DNA of 46,492 nt from Bacteroidota bacterium. GTDB lineage: Bacteria; Bacteroidota; Bacteroidia; Chitinophagales; Saprospiraceae. Below, one piece after another: positions 17,504-26,143 of the stretch. The translations under genes and the position numbers were made by a program. The first letter of the stretch is position 1, and each line of letters begins with the position of its first letter. The notes below the pieces were generated by a model. The model ran no database searches. It was not told where the DNA came from and worked only from the letters and a program-made list of their open reading frames with translations. The stretch spans positions 1 through 46,492 of the forward strand of contig CAUJEY010000300.1 of the NCBI GenBank assembly GCA_963169325.1, written 5' to 3'.

Positions 17504-20351
17504 ATATTTTGAAGTAAAACGCATCATCCACCGGTCTTAGCGCCCGTTTCATCCACAAAGGCCGGCGCAAATTGCCGGGCCCCGGCGCCGGGCGGGCCAA
17601 CTCGAGCCAGCGGCGGTAAACCTCCATGCTTTTATGGGTATCCACAAATATATCGCCATACTGATCGCCTTCCGGGGCTTTTTCCACGCGCACTTTCTGG
17701 TGCCAGCAGTGCATACCGGAAATGGGATCGGGATGCACGGGGAAGGTGATGTTCTGGTGTACGCCGCCGTCGCTCCAGAAAATACGGGCGCTGTCTTTGT
17801 CGGCGCTCTTGAAAGGCTCGATGCCTTTGAGCGTTTTCATGTGCCAGCCACCCTGCCCGTCAGTTTCGATATTGACGGTGGCGGTGGCCCAGCGATTGCC
17901 GGGTGCGTCCTGCGGGCGCCGCCAGCGTCCGAGGTGGTGCGAACAGGCCAGTACGCCGGGTTTCATGCCTTCGGTGACCCAAACTTTATCTACAAAATGA
18001 CCGATTTCGGTGGTCACGCGCACGAGGTCGCCGGTGTCGATGCCCAGGCGGTTCGCGTCGGTGGGGTGTATCCAGATCGGGTTGCGGTTGGCAATTTCAT
18101 ACAGCCATTTGGCATTGCCCGAACGGGAGTGGATCAATACGGGTAAACGGAACGTTGGCAACAAGGGAAATTCGCCTTTTTCGTAGTCGATCTCGTCGGC
18201 GTGAATATGACTTTTCAGGTAGCCGGGAATGGTGTATTCGGGCCATTTCCAGTCCCGCATGGTCGGACTGTAAAACTCCTGTTTGCGCGAGGGCGTCGGG
18301 AAACCCACGCAGGGCATTCCGTTCACTTCCACGCCGATGGCTTTGCCGTTTTTCGTAATCAAACCTGTTTCCCGGTCGGTATTGGCGCCGTTCAGGTCTT
18401 TTTCCGTCAGTTGGTGTTCGTTCTTTTTGTAGCCCGATTTTTCCACCACGAAGGCGCCGTATTTGCGCATGTATTCCAGCGGGGAAAGCCCTTCCGCGGC
18501 GGCCGTTTCGGGCAGGCCTTTGGTGTGTTCGAAGATGTATTGATAATATTCGTCCACGGTGACGCACTCGCCGGGGCGGTAGGGCGATTCGAAATGTTTT
18601 TTGATACCCAGCGATCCGTCAGGGTCGATGCGCCAGGAGAGTTGAATCCAGAACTCGTCTTCTTCCCACACTTCGCCGGGATTTACTTCGTAGGTAAAAC
18701 GCGGGTTTTGGCCGTTGCGCCGCGCTACTTCGCGCAGTACGGGTTGCCGGAAGGCGATCCAGGTGCCGGAATGGGTTTCGTAACTGTTCAGGTCGTGTCG
18801 TTCGGAGGCGTGGCCCATGGGCAACACGTAATCGGCAAAATAGGCCGTTTCGCTCCAGGTGGGCGTGAGGGCGATATGGCAACCCACGGCGGATTCATCG
18901 CTCAGGGCTTCCATCCACATAAAGCCGTCGGGGTAGGTCCACACGGGGTTGAACACGCGGGTAAAGTAGGTATCGAGCCGCCCGCGTTTGTCTTTGAGAA
19001 AATGCGGCAGCAGGAACGACATTTCGAAAAAAGCCAGGGGATATTCTTTCGGAAAATGCATCTCGTTCCAGAATTTCTGGGCCGGCGGCTGGTCGAAAAA
19101 CGAAGGTTTGAACTTGTTCCAGTCGTTGGGGCTGGTACCGCCCTCGGTGCCTACGGAGCCCGTGAGCACGTTCAGAAAATGCAGGCAACGGGCCACGGCC
19201 CAGCCGCCGAGGTTGCCCGAGCCGGCCGAGCGCCAGTTGTGCGAGGCGAAGCGCGAACCGGCTTTTCCGATCTCGATGGCCACCTCCCGAATAGTGGCGG
19301 CTTTTACGCCGCTTTCCTGTTCGGCAAATTCCGGCGTATAGTCCGCGTAGGTTTTGCGCATTTTTTCTATAAACTGGTCAAAAACAACCGGTGTGCCCGG
19401 GAAATCGTTTTCCAGCCATTGTTGCCAGTTGACCCAGTTTTCGAGGTAATCGCGGTCGTACAGGCCTTCGTCGAGGATGATTTTGGCCATGGCCAGCAGC
19501 ACGGCGGCTTCGGTGCCGGGGTAGGTGGGCATCCAGTAATCGGCCAGGCTGGCGGTGTTCGAGAGGCGCGGGTCCATCACCACGAGGCGGGCGCCGTTCA
19601 TTTTGCCTTCGATGATACGCTGGGCGTGCGGGTTGAAGTAGTGTCCCGATTCGAGGTGGGCCGAGATCAGGAGGATGACGCGCGCGTTGGCGTGATCGGG
19701 CGAGGGGCGGTCGTAGCCGTGCCAGATAGCATAGCCGAAGCGGGCGCCCGAGGAGCAGATGTTGGTGTGGGAGTTGTGTCCGTCGACGCCCCAGGATTGT
19801 AGTACCCGGTCCATATAACCTTCGTGGCCGGGGCGTCCGACGTGGTAAGCCACTTCGTTATGCCGGTTTTCCTGCAAAGCTTTGCGGATGCGGCCGGCGA
19901 TGTCGTCGAGCACGGCATCCCAACTCACGCGTTCCCACTGGCCTGCACCGCGTTTGCCCGTGCGTTTGAGCGGGTACAGGATGCGGTCCGGATCGGTGAT
20001 CTGGTTGATCGTAGCCGGGCCTTTGGCGCAGTTGCGGCCGCGGGAGGCGGGGTGGTATGGATTGCCCTCGAATTTGCGCACGGCGCCGTTGGCTTTATCC
20101 ACGTAGGCCAGCAGTCCGCAAGCCGATTCGCAGTTGAAGCAGGTGGTGGGTACGATGTCGTAGGTCTTCTTTTCGCGGCGCGGCCAGGCTTTGGCTTCGT
20201 ACTCCGTCCAGTCGTGCCATTGCTCCGGCGGCGGATAGTGCGTGAGGGCCGAGCCGGGTTGCAGGCGGTTTAGTGGTGCTTCTGCCTGCGGTTGGTGGAG
20301 GTCGGGGATGAGTCCGAGGGATTCGGCGAGTTTTTCTATGAGAGAGGGCAT
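17502..20351 (-). CDS. Molybdopterin oxidoreductase catalytic subunit (CISM family, SoeA/PsrA-like)
   Basis: A 949-residue molybdenum enzyme subunit of the DMSO-reductase superfamily. The ATG at 20351 is preferred; the frame up to 20561 runs into repeats. C71, C74, C78 and C108 match the N-terminal [4Fe-4S] motif, in TTCFNCESACG and GRNCAKG. C199 in HTNICSSGARFG is a candidate Mo ligand, as in SoeA, PsrA and PhsA relatives. The molybdopterin-dinucleotide-binding domain is at the C-terminal end (around 730-900). There is no twin-arginine leader, so the subunit probably stays in the cytoplasm, like SoeA and unlike PsrA. The FeS-NrfD gene upstream would supply electron transfer and the membrane anchor. 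With SulP next door, sulfite oxidation is a reasonable guess, but other sulfur or non-sulfur substrates cannot be excluded. Confidence 0.9.
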   Translation of the reverse strand: MPSLIEKLAESLGLIPDLHQPQAEAPLNRLQPGSALTHYPPPEQWHDWTEYEAKAWPRREKKTYDIVPTTCFNCESACGLLAYVDKANGAVRKFEGNPYHPASRGRNCAKGPATINQITDPDRILYPLKRTGKRGAGQWERVSWDAVLDDIAGRIRKALQENRHNEVAYHVGRPGHEGYMDRVLQSWGVDGHNSHTNICSSGARFGYAIWHGYDRPSPDHANARVILLISAHLESGHYFNPHAQRIIEGKMNGARLVVMDPRLSNTASLADYWMPTYPGTEAAVLLAMAKIILDEGLYDRDYLENWVNWQQWLENDFPGTPVVFDQFIEKMRKTYADYTPEFAEQESGVKAATIREVAIEIGKAGSRFASHNWRSAGSGNLGGWAVARCLHFLNVLTGSVGTEGGTSPNDWNKFKPSFFDQPPAQKFWNEMHFPKEYPLAFFEMSFLLPHFLKDKRGRLDTYFTRVFNPVWTYPDGFMWMEALSDESAVGCHIALTPTWSETAYFADYVLPMGHASERHDLNSYETHSGTWIAFRQPVLREVARRNGQNPRFTYEVNPGEVWEEDEFWIQLSWRIDPDGSLGIKKHFESPYRPGECVTVDEYYQYIFEHTKGLPETAAAEGLSPLEYMRKYGAFVVEKSGYKKNEHQLTEKDLNGANTDRETGLITKNGKAIGVEVNGMPCVGFPTPSRKQEFYSPTMRDWKWPEYTIPGYLKSHIHADEIDYEKGEFPLLPTFRLPVLIHSRSGNAKWLYEIANRNPIWIHPTDANRLGIDTGDLVRVTTEIGHFVDKVWVTEGMKPGVLACSHHLGRWRRPQDAPGNRWATATVNIETDGQGGWHMKTLKGIEPFKSADKDSARIFWSDGGVHQNITFPVHPDPISGMHCWHQKVRVEKAPEGDQYGDIFVDTHKSMEVYRRWLELARPAPGPGNLRRPLWMKRALRPVDDAFYFKI

Positions 20352-20453
20352 CTGAGAAATGTAAAAGTCAAAATGTAAAATGTAAAAGTGGCGGGTAAGG
20401 GGTGTTGGCGATATTTTTAAATAAAAAGTTTTGAGATATTTTATGTTTAATCC

Positions 20454-20770
20454 TGCCCGTTCAACCCCTCCCCCATCCCCTCCCCCAAATGGGAGGGGGG
20501 CTTGATTTCGTATTTTTATTGGGGTTTTCGTAACTGGAATCAATGAGCGACATGGATGCAAGCCCCGAATGGGAGGAGGGCTTGATTTCGTGTTTTTTGG
20601 AGTTTATAGTAACCAGAATCAATGAGCGACATAAGTGCAAGCCTCAAATGGAAGAGGGGGCTTGAATTTGTGTTTTTTTGGGTTTCTCGTACCCGGAATC
20701 AATGAGCGACGTAAATGCACAAGCCCCCCTCCCATTTGGGGGAGGGGATGGGGGAGGGGTTGAACGGGCA
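20454..20770. repeat. Perfect 51-bp inverted repeat enclosing three ~80-bp direct repeats
   Basis: Positions 20454-20504 and 20720-20770 are exact reverse complements over 51 bases (TGCCCGTTCAACCCCTCCCC and onward). Between and partly within them are three imperfect direct units, starting at 20487, 20567 and 20646. Each has a G-rich start, then CTTGATTTCG, a T-rich stretch, and GAATCAATGAGCGAC near its end. The structure fills the 20352-20826 gap between the molybdoenzyme and FeS-NrfD genes. No open frame of interest lies in it. Confidence 0.92.
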
Positions 20771-20826
20771 AGGCGAAATGCCGCATAATTTTATTTATAC
20801 TATATTAAAAATTTAAGAAGAAGGTA

Positions 20827-22449
20827 TCAACTCAATGCAATCCGCTGCGGCGCTTCAATCCATATCTTCTCTATCTCATAAATTCCATATAACACCAACA
20901 ATCCGACCACCACAGCGAGCGGCAACGAGGCCGGCGCCAGCATCAGCGCCAGCATCGGCACCACGTTGCCGGTAATGACCGCCCACCAAAACCGGCTTTT
21001 ATACCGGCCTTTCAAAATCATCCGCACCACCGCTTTGGCGTCGGAAGTGGGGTGGGTGATGGTGAGCTCGGCCAGAATAATCAGCAAGTTGAGGCTGATC
21101 CCGATAGCCAGCAGCAGGGCGGGGGAGAAGGAGATCGTGGAACTGTATTTTATGAAAATCCCGAGGAACAGCGCGCTACCGGCCATCAGGCTGTGAACGA
21201 GCATGTGGAGGGGAAGCAATGGGCTTTGCCAGAAGTCGCGCCCGCGGGCCTGAGCGAACAAAAATGCCGTGTACACTGCCACCAAAGATGCCAGCAAGAG
21301 GCCGGGGAAAGCGAGCAAATAAGGACTTGTTCCCCATTCCAGCCAGCCGCACACCAGTTGCAGGGTGATGATTCCGCCGAACAATGTAAGCGCATAGCCG
21401 CCGCGCACCAGCCACGATTTCCACTGCGGGCGCAACAAAACATACACGAAACGTTTGGGCTGGTCGAGGTCTTTAACCAGCAGGGCGGTAGTGAGGATAA
21501 GAAAAAACAGGCTGAAACCCAGGCCCAGGAGGTTAACCGTGGACGACCAGTCGCTTTCGGGTTTATAGAACAGATTTAGCGCCGTCATAAAATACGCGCC
21601 GGCGGATATGGCCTTCGTAGTCACGTACGCAGGCACTTCCCAGCCCCACAACAGGCCTTTGTGCGGCGCATCGTACACCCGTTTGGCGCTTTTACCGGTG
21701 AGCACTTCTATACTTTTTTGCGGCGTGAATGATTCGCCGGCCGGCACTTCCAGGGTGTTGCCGCTTTTTTCCAGGAGTTCTTTTACCAGGTCCTCGCCCT
21801 GCCAGGCCATACGTTCGGTGTATTTGGCGAAGTGGCCTACGCCACGGGTTTGGGCGCTCCAGAGGTTGCCCTCGGGTTGGTCGGCGGCAGTGGGGGTGAG
21901 GGAGAACGAGTCGCCGTCGATATAAAACAGGTTGGGCACGGTGCCTTTTTCCGGTTTGCGCACGGTGGTTTGGTGCCGGGAGAGGGTTTCGCTGATTTCG
22001 GAGTGCGGGTCGTCCATGTCGCCCGAAATAATGGCGTGTTCGGGGCATACTACTACGCAAGCGGGTTCCAGACCTACATCCACGCGGTGGGCGCAGTAGT
22101 TGCACTTGGCCGCCGTGTGGGTGTCGGGATCGATGTAGAGCGCGTCGTAGGGACAGGCCTGCATGCAGGATTTGCAGCCGATGCAGCGGTCTTTGTTGAA
22201 ATCGACAATACCGTCGGGGCGGTAATAAAGTGCCTCCACGGGGCAGATTTCGACACAAGGGGCGTCGGTGCAGTGGTTGCAGCGCAGTACGGAGAACAGC
22301 CGCCGGGTGTTGGGGAACGTCCCTTTTTCGACCTGTTTGACCCAGGTTCGAAACACCCCGACGGGCACTTCATGTTCACTTTTACAGGCGGTAGTGCAGG
22401 CGTGGCAGCCGATACATTTCCGGTTGTCGATGACGAATCCGTATTTCAT
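20827..22449 (-). CDS. Fused 4Fe-4S ferredoxin (PsrB-like) and NrfD (PsrC-like) membrane subunit
   Basis: A 540-residue fusion protein. The N-terminal part (1-180) carries sixteen cysteines in four quartets: C12-C15-C18-C22, C57-C60-C65-C69, C89-C92-C95-C99 and C116-C119-C131-C135, matching the four-cluster ferredoxin subunits of molybdoenzymes (PsrB, DmsB). After a linker, residues about 280-535 contain roughly eight membrane helices of NrfD/PsrC type, including VKDLDQPKRFVYVLLRPQW. Usually the two parts are separate genes. The protein would take electrons from the catalytic subunit and exchange them with quinone in the inner membrane. No signal peptide precedes the FeS domain, which fits a cytoplasmic FeS face. 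The gene lies upstream of the catalytic subunit gene on the same strand, separated by a 474-base repeat region. Confidence 0.92.
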   Translation of the reverse strand: MKYGFVIDNRKCIGCHACTTACKSEHEVPVGVFRTWVKQVEKGTFPNTRRLFSVLRCNHCTDAPCVEICPVEALYYRPDGIVDFNKDRCIGCKSCMQACPYDALYIDPDTHTAAKCNYCAHRVDVGLEPACVVVCPEHAIISGDMDDPHSEISETLSRHQTTVRKPEKGTVPNLFYIDGDSFSLTPTAADQPEGNLWSAQTRGVGHFAKYTERMAWQGEDLVKELLEKSGNTLEVPAGESFTPQKSIEVLTGKSAKRVYDAPHKGLLWGWEVPAYVTTKAISAGAYFMTALNLFYKPESDWSSTVNLLGLGFSLFFLILTTALLVKDLDQPKRFVYVLLRPQWKSWLVRGGYALTLFGGIITLQLVCGWLEWGTSPYLLAFPGLLLASLVAVYTAFLFAQARGRDFWQSPLLPLHMLVHSLMAGSALFLGIFIKYSSTISFSPALLLAIGISLNLLIILAELTITHPTSDAKAVVRMILKGRYKSRFWWAVITGNVVPMLALMLAPASLPLAVVVGLLVLYGIYEIEKIWIEAPQRIALS

Positions 22450-22479
22450 GCCGTAAATGTATTCGGTTTCTGGGTTTGG

Positions 22480-22615
22480 AGGTTACTGGTTTGAAGGTTT
22501 CTGGTTTGAAGGTTTGAAGGTTTCTGGTTTGAAGGTTTCTGGTTGGAGCCAACCCTCAAACCAGAAACCCTCAAACCAGAAACCTTCTAACCAGAAACCT
22601 TCTAACCTTCCAAAC
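22480..22615. repeat. Imperfect palindrome of iterated GGTTTCTGGTTTGAA units
   Basis: On the left the unit GGTTTCTGGTTTGAA recurs about four times. After the centre (GGTTGGAGCCAACC, about 22541-22554) its reverse complement recurs about as often, as AACCAGAAACC. The right arm runs into the last codons and stop of the GMC gene. It could form a long hairpin between the GMC and FeS-NrfD genes. Confidence 0.8.
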
Positions 22616-24167
22616 CAATCTTCGACATCGCTCTTTCCGCTATAGCGGTTATGGACAACGACGGATTCACCCCCGGGTTGGCCGAGATCATAGCGCCGTC
22701 GCACACCAGCAGGTTCTCGTAACCGAATACCCGGTTGTCGCGGTCGATCACCCCGGTGTCCGGACCGTCGCCCATGACCGCGCCGCCCAGGATATGTGCT
22801 GTGCCGGGAATACCGGCCAGCGGTGTGAGGCCGAAGGCCATGGCTTTGCCGCGCAGGATTTTTTCAAATTTCCGCGCCAGTTCGATGGCGCGCGGGATAA
22901 AAGCCGTGGGTTTTTCCGTGCCGGAAACTGTGGTGCGCATACCACCCCAGCGGCTGCGGGTGAAGGTAACGGTGCTGTCTAGCGTTTGCATAAAAAGCAG
23001 GACGACCGAACTTTTGGCCCAATCTTTCACGGCAAAATACTTCAGGTAGGTCAAAGGGTTCGTCAGTGTTTCCCATACTATTTTTCCAAAACGAACCAGC
23101 GCATTTTTCCCATCTACGAAGGGTAAAAAAGCGAGGCGCCAGGCGCCGGAGCCGGCGCCGTACCGGCAAATTTCGAGGTGGCTGTGCGGGTCGGTGTGCA
23201 GAATGGCGCCGATAGCGACACCTTTCGAGAGATCGTGGTTGCCGGCTAAACTGGTAATAGCGATCAGGCTTTCGTTGTTGGTGCGTATATCCTGGCCTAC
23301 CCGGTCCGACAGGTTCGGCAAAGACGATTTTTTCAGGTTCAGCAACAATTTAACGGTGCCCAACACGCCGCCCGCAAAGATGACGCCTTTGGCGCGCAGC
23401 GTTTTTTGGGGTTTAAAAAACCGCGTGGACGGGCGAAAATGCACGGTATAACCATCCGAGCCGTCGCTTTTGCCCTGCGGTTTTACATCGAATACCTCGT
23501 GTTCGGCCAGGATTTCGGCGCCCAGTTGTTGAGCCAGGTGCAGGTAGTTTTTATCCAGCGTGTTTTTGGCGTTGTGGCGGCAGCCGGTCATGCAGGCGCC
23601 GCAAAAGGTGCAGCCGGCGCGCTCGGGGCCTTTGCCGCCGAAGTAGGGGTCGGGCGCCGTTTCGCCGGGTTGGCCGAAATACACGGCCACGTTTGTGGCG
23701 TCGAAATGTTTTTCCTGGCCGATGTTGCGGGCGAGTTCCTGCAGGGCCAGTTCGCCGTCGAAGAGCTGCGGGTTTTTCGCCGCGCCCAGCATGCGCAAGG
23801 CGGTGTCGTAAAACGGCGCGAGTTCGGTTTGCCAGTCGGCCAGTCCTGCCCAGCTGCCCGACTGGAAAAAGGCCGGTTTCGGCACGGGCAACGTGTTGGC
23901 GTACACCAGCGATCCGCCCCCGACGCCCGTGCCGGTGATAAAGCCCACATGCCGGAAAATGGTGATTTTCATGATCCCGAACCAGCGCAGCGCCGGTAGC
24001 CACAGCCATTTGGAAAAATGCCAGTTGGTGCGGGGAAAATCTTCGGCGCGGTACCACTTGCCTTTTTCAATGACGAGCACGCGGTAGCCTTTTTCCGACA
24101 GCCGCAGGGCGCTGACCGAGCCGCCGAAGCCGGAGCCGATGATGATGTAGTCGTAGTCGAGGTGCAT
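22602..24167 (-). CDS. GMC family FAD-dependent oxidoreductase
   Basis: A 521-residue flavoprotein. The N-terminal dinucleotide fold is DYDYIIIGSGFGGSVSALRL (GxGxxG at residues 11-16), and GTGVGGGSLVYANT is the next FAD-contact loop. A four-cysteine segment, CTFCGACMTGC, lies near residues 185-195, as in the long cholesterol-oxidase-like GMC branch. The C-terminal motif HILGGAVMGDGPDTGVID and the ANPGVNPSLSITA ending fit the family's catalytic His/Asn region. It likely oxidises an alcohol or sterol-like substrate in the cytoplasm; substrate unknown. It is first of the minus-strand series leading into the FeS-NrfD and molybdoenzyme genes, but the hairpin between them leaves co-transcription open. 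Confidence 0.9.
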   Translation of the reverse strand: MHLDYDYIIIGSGFGGSVSALRLSEKGYRVLVIEKGKWYRAEDFPRTNWHFSKWLWLPALRWFGIMKITIFRHVGFITGTGVGGGSLVYANTLPVPKPAFFQSGSWAGLADWQTELAPFYDTALRMLGAAKNPQLFDGELALQELARNIGQEKHFDATNVAVYFGQPGETAPDPYFGGKGPERAGCTFCGACMTGCRHNAKNTLDKNYLHLAQQLGAEILAEHEVFDVKPQGKSDGSDGYTVHFRPSTRFFKPQKTLRAKGVIFAGGVLGTVKLLLNLKKSSLPNLSDRVGQDIRTNNESLIAITSLAGNHDLSKGVAIGAILHTDPHSHLEICRYGAGSGAWRLAFLPFVDGKNALVRFGKIVWETLTNPLTYLKYFAVKDWAKSSVVLLFMQTLDSTVTFTRSRWGGMRTTVSGTEKPTAFIPRAIELARKFEKILRGKAMAFGLTPLAGIPGTAHILGGAVMGDGPDTGVIDRDNRVFGYENLLVCDGAMISANPGVNPSLSITAIAERAMSKIGLEG

Positions 24168-24194
24168 AGGGGAAGGTACGGTACAGGAATTAGA

Positions 24195-24530
24195 TCAGGC
24201 TACCGCATAGTCAGTGAATTCCCGCATAGTTGGCGAGAGGAACCCAATGACAATATCAGATTTAGGTACGCCCATTTTCTCCAACATATCACCCACTTCC
24301 CACTCCGTCATGTTGCGTTGCACCCAAATTTTGCCATTGATGATGTCAAAATGCATAGGACAATCATGGACGAATCGGTCTCCTTCCCAGCCGATGGTTA
24401 TAACTTGATACCTGTGGTTCTCCTTGTCGGCGATAAGTTGATTTTCACCGTTTACGTTAGCATACTTAATTTTAGCATATTCGCTGAGAATATGGAGTAT
24501 TGCGTTTTGATATTTAGTTATTTTATCCAT
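24195..24530 (-). CDS. XisI family protein (fdxN element excision controlling factor-like)
   Basis: A 111-residue protein matching the XisI family best known from cyanobacteria: MDKITKYQNAILHILSEYA at the start, HYQVITIGWEGDR-like strand pairs, HFDIINGKIWVQRNMTE in the middle and GFLSPTMREFTDYAVA at the end. The ATG at 24530 gives the usual N-terminus; a longer frame to 24587 is unlikely. XisI normally sits next to XisH, an endonuclease-like partner, and both control excision of the fdxN element in Anabaena. No XisH is present here, so the gene is an orphan. It is AT-rich, which suggests acquisition. Role in this organism unknown. Confidence 0.85.
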   Translation of the reverse strand: MDKITKYQNAILHILSEYAKIKYANVNGENQLIADKENHRYQVITIGWEGDRFVHDCPMHFDIINGKIWVQRNMTEWEVGDMLEKMGVPKSDIVIGFLSPTMREFTDYAVA

Positions 24531-24617
24531 TTTTAAACAGGTAATGAAACTTATCTCGCGCCATTTTTCATTAAATTGAGAATACAAAATTAAGAAATGT
24601 TAACCAGTATTAGCCAG

Positions 24618-25931
24618 TTAAGCCTTCTTTTTCACCCAAAAATACACCCCCACTCCCACTACCAGCAAACCCATCCCCGGCAGCGCCTGCTCGGGTCTTT
24701 CGAACAACACATTTATGGCAAAAGCCGCCGAAATGAGTACAAAAACAGCCGGCACAACCGGGTATCCCCAGGTACGAACGGGCCGCTCCGCGTCTTGCTT
24801 TTTTTTGCGAAAAACAAAAACCGCCGCACCGGCAAGCCCCATAAACGCGATATCCATAAACGTGACGAAGGTGATGATCTGGTCGAAAAGCCCGTTGAAA
24901 AACAGCAGCACGGCGATAGCCCAAACTACCTGTACCAGCATGGCAACCACCGGGGTGCGCCAGCGGGGATGCACGAAGGCCAGTTGTTTGAAAAATATGC
25001 CGTCTTCGGCCATGGCAAAGTAGATCCGCGGCGCCGACATGGTGTAAATACTGATGGTGCCGAAAATAGACAGGGCAATCGCCACGGCCACGGCTTTGGC
25101 GCCCCAGGGGGCCAGGGTCGCAATGGCGTCGCCGGCAACTTTGGGTGTTTGGGCGATGACGTCGAGCGGCAGCAAAAACATATAGGCGAGGTTGACCAGC
25201 AGATAAGTGACCATCACGATGATCACCCCCAGAAACATCGCCCGCGGTACGGTGCGGGGTGCGTCGATGGCCTCGCCGGCCACGTAGGACGCATGGTGCC
25301 AGCCGCCCACAGAGAACAACACACCCACCAGGCCCGTCAGCATGGCCGTGGTGAGGTTGGCGGGAACATTTTCGCGCAGGGAAAAATCCAGCTGCACTGT
25401 TGCCGGATCGAAATACACGAATCCGGCGACGATGATGCCGCCGATGGCCAGCAACTTCAGCCCGGTGAACACATTGGCCAATCCCTGACTGACGCTGACG
25501 CCGAGGATGTTGATGCCGGTAAGGGTCAGCATCGTGGCTGCGGCGATGCCCACTTTTGCATGCTCGCTCATGTCCGGAGCAAAAATTTTCATGTATTCGG
25601 CAAAAGCCACACAAAGCCCGGCCAGCGCCCCCGTATTGATAACCAGCAATATAACCCAGCCGTAGAGGAACCCCGTCATGTCGCCGTAGGCCTCTTTCAG
25701 ATACACATACACGCCGCCGGATCGGGGAAACATGCCGCCCAGTTCGCTGAACGTGAGCGCACCGGTGAGGGCAATGATGCCACCGAGCGCCCATACGGCC
25801 AGCACCAGCGTCGCGTTGGGCAACACGCTGACAATTTGCGCCGGGGTAACGAAAATGCCGGAACCGATACAGGAGCCCACGGCGATCATCGTCAGGCCGT
25901 AGAGGCTTAATTTTTTTTGAAGTGGAGCCAT
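24618..25931 (-). CDS. APC family amino acid permease
   Basis: A 437-residue inner-membrane transporter with about twelve hydrophobic helices. The TM1 motif GSCIGSGIFVTPAQIV and the TM2/TM3 region TFSELGGMFPRSGGVYVYLK are diagnostic of the amino acid-polyamine-organocation superfamily (LAT/APA-like members). It probably exchanges or imports neutral amino acids with protons; the substrate cannot be read from sequence. The start MAPLQKKLSLYG at 25931 directly precedes TM1. It is divergent from the outer-membrane receptor gene at 26144, with a 212-base shared upstream region. Confidence 0.92.
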   Translation of the reverse strand: MAPLQKKLSLYGLTMIAVGSCIGSGIFVTPAQIVSVLPNATLVLAVWALGGIIALTGALTFSELGGMFPRSGGVYVYLKEAYGDMTGFLYGWVILLVINTGALAGLCVAFAEYMKIFAPDMSEHAKVGIAAATMLTLTGINILGVSVSQGLANVFTGLKLLAIGGIIVAGFVYFDPATVQLDFSLRENVPANLTTAMLTGLVGVLFSVGGWHHASYVAGEAIDAPRTVPRAMFLGVIIVMVTYLLVNLAYMFLLPLDVIAQTPKVAGDAIATLAPWGAKAVAVAIALSIFGTISIYTMSAPRIYFAMAEDGIFFKQLAFVHPRWRTPVVAMLVQVVWAIAVLLFFNGLFDQIITFVTFMDIAFMGLAGAAVFVFRKKKQDAERPVRTWGYPVVPAVFVLISAAFAINVLFERPEQALPGMGLLVVGVGVYFWVKKKA

Positions 25932-26143
25932 GTAATAGGTTTGTCGTTTTGTGCGGGCTAAAGATGGGAAAAGGAAAATAACCGCCGGAAAACTTTTCGC
26001 GTTTCAGGTTGTTCTTCTCAGCCCTTAAAAAGGGTACCGGCATCGTACACCCCGCAGTTTGTCGAAAAACCGTCGCCGGCCTGCAACCCTCCCACTAATT
26101 TTCCATCTTTTCCGGTCGTGTTCTAAATTATAATTGATTTAAA

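Noticed and set aside
18201-19802. A 533-codon open frame on the plus strand
   Set aside because: It lies wholly antisense to the molybdoenzyme gene, whose motifs are clear on the minus strand. Its product is a low-complexity G/H/V-rich translation typical of the opposite strand of GC-rich genes.
20487-20724. Tandem repeats considered as a CRISPR array
   Set aside because: The ~80-bp units are adjacent with no unique spacers and no cas genes are near.
24597-25910. A 437-codon plus-strand frame
   Set aside because: It is antisense to the APC permease gene; its translation is H/Q/G-rich with no hydrophobic pattern or domain.
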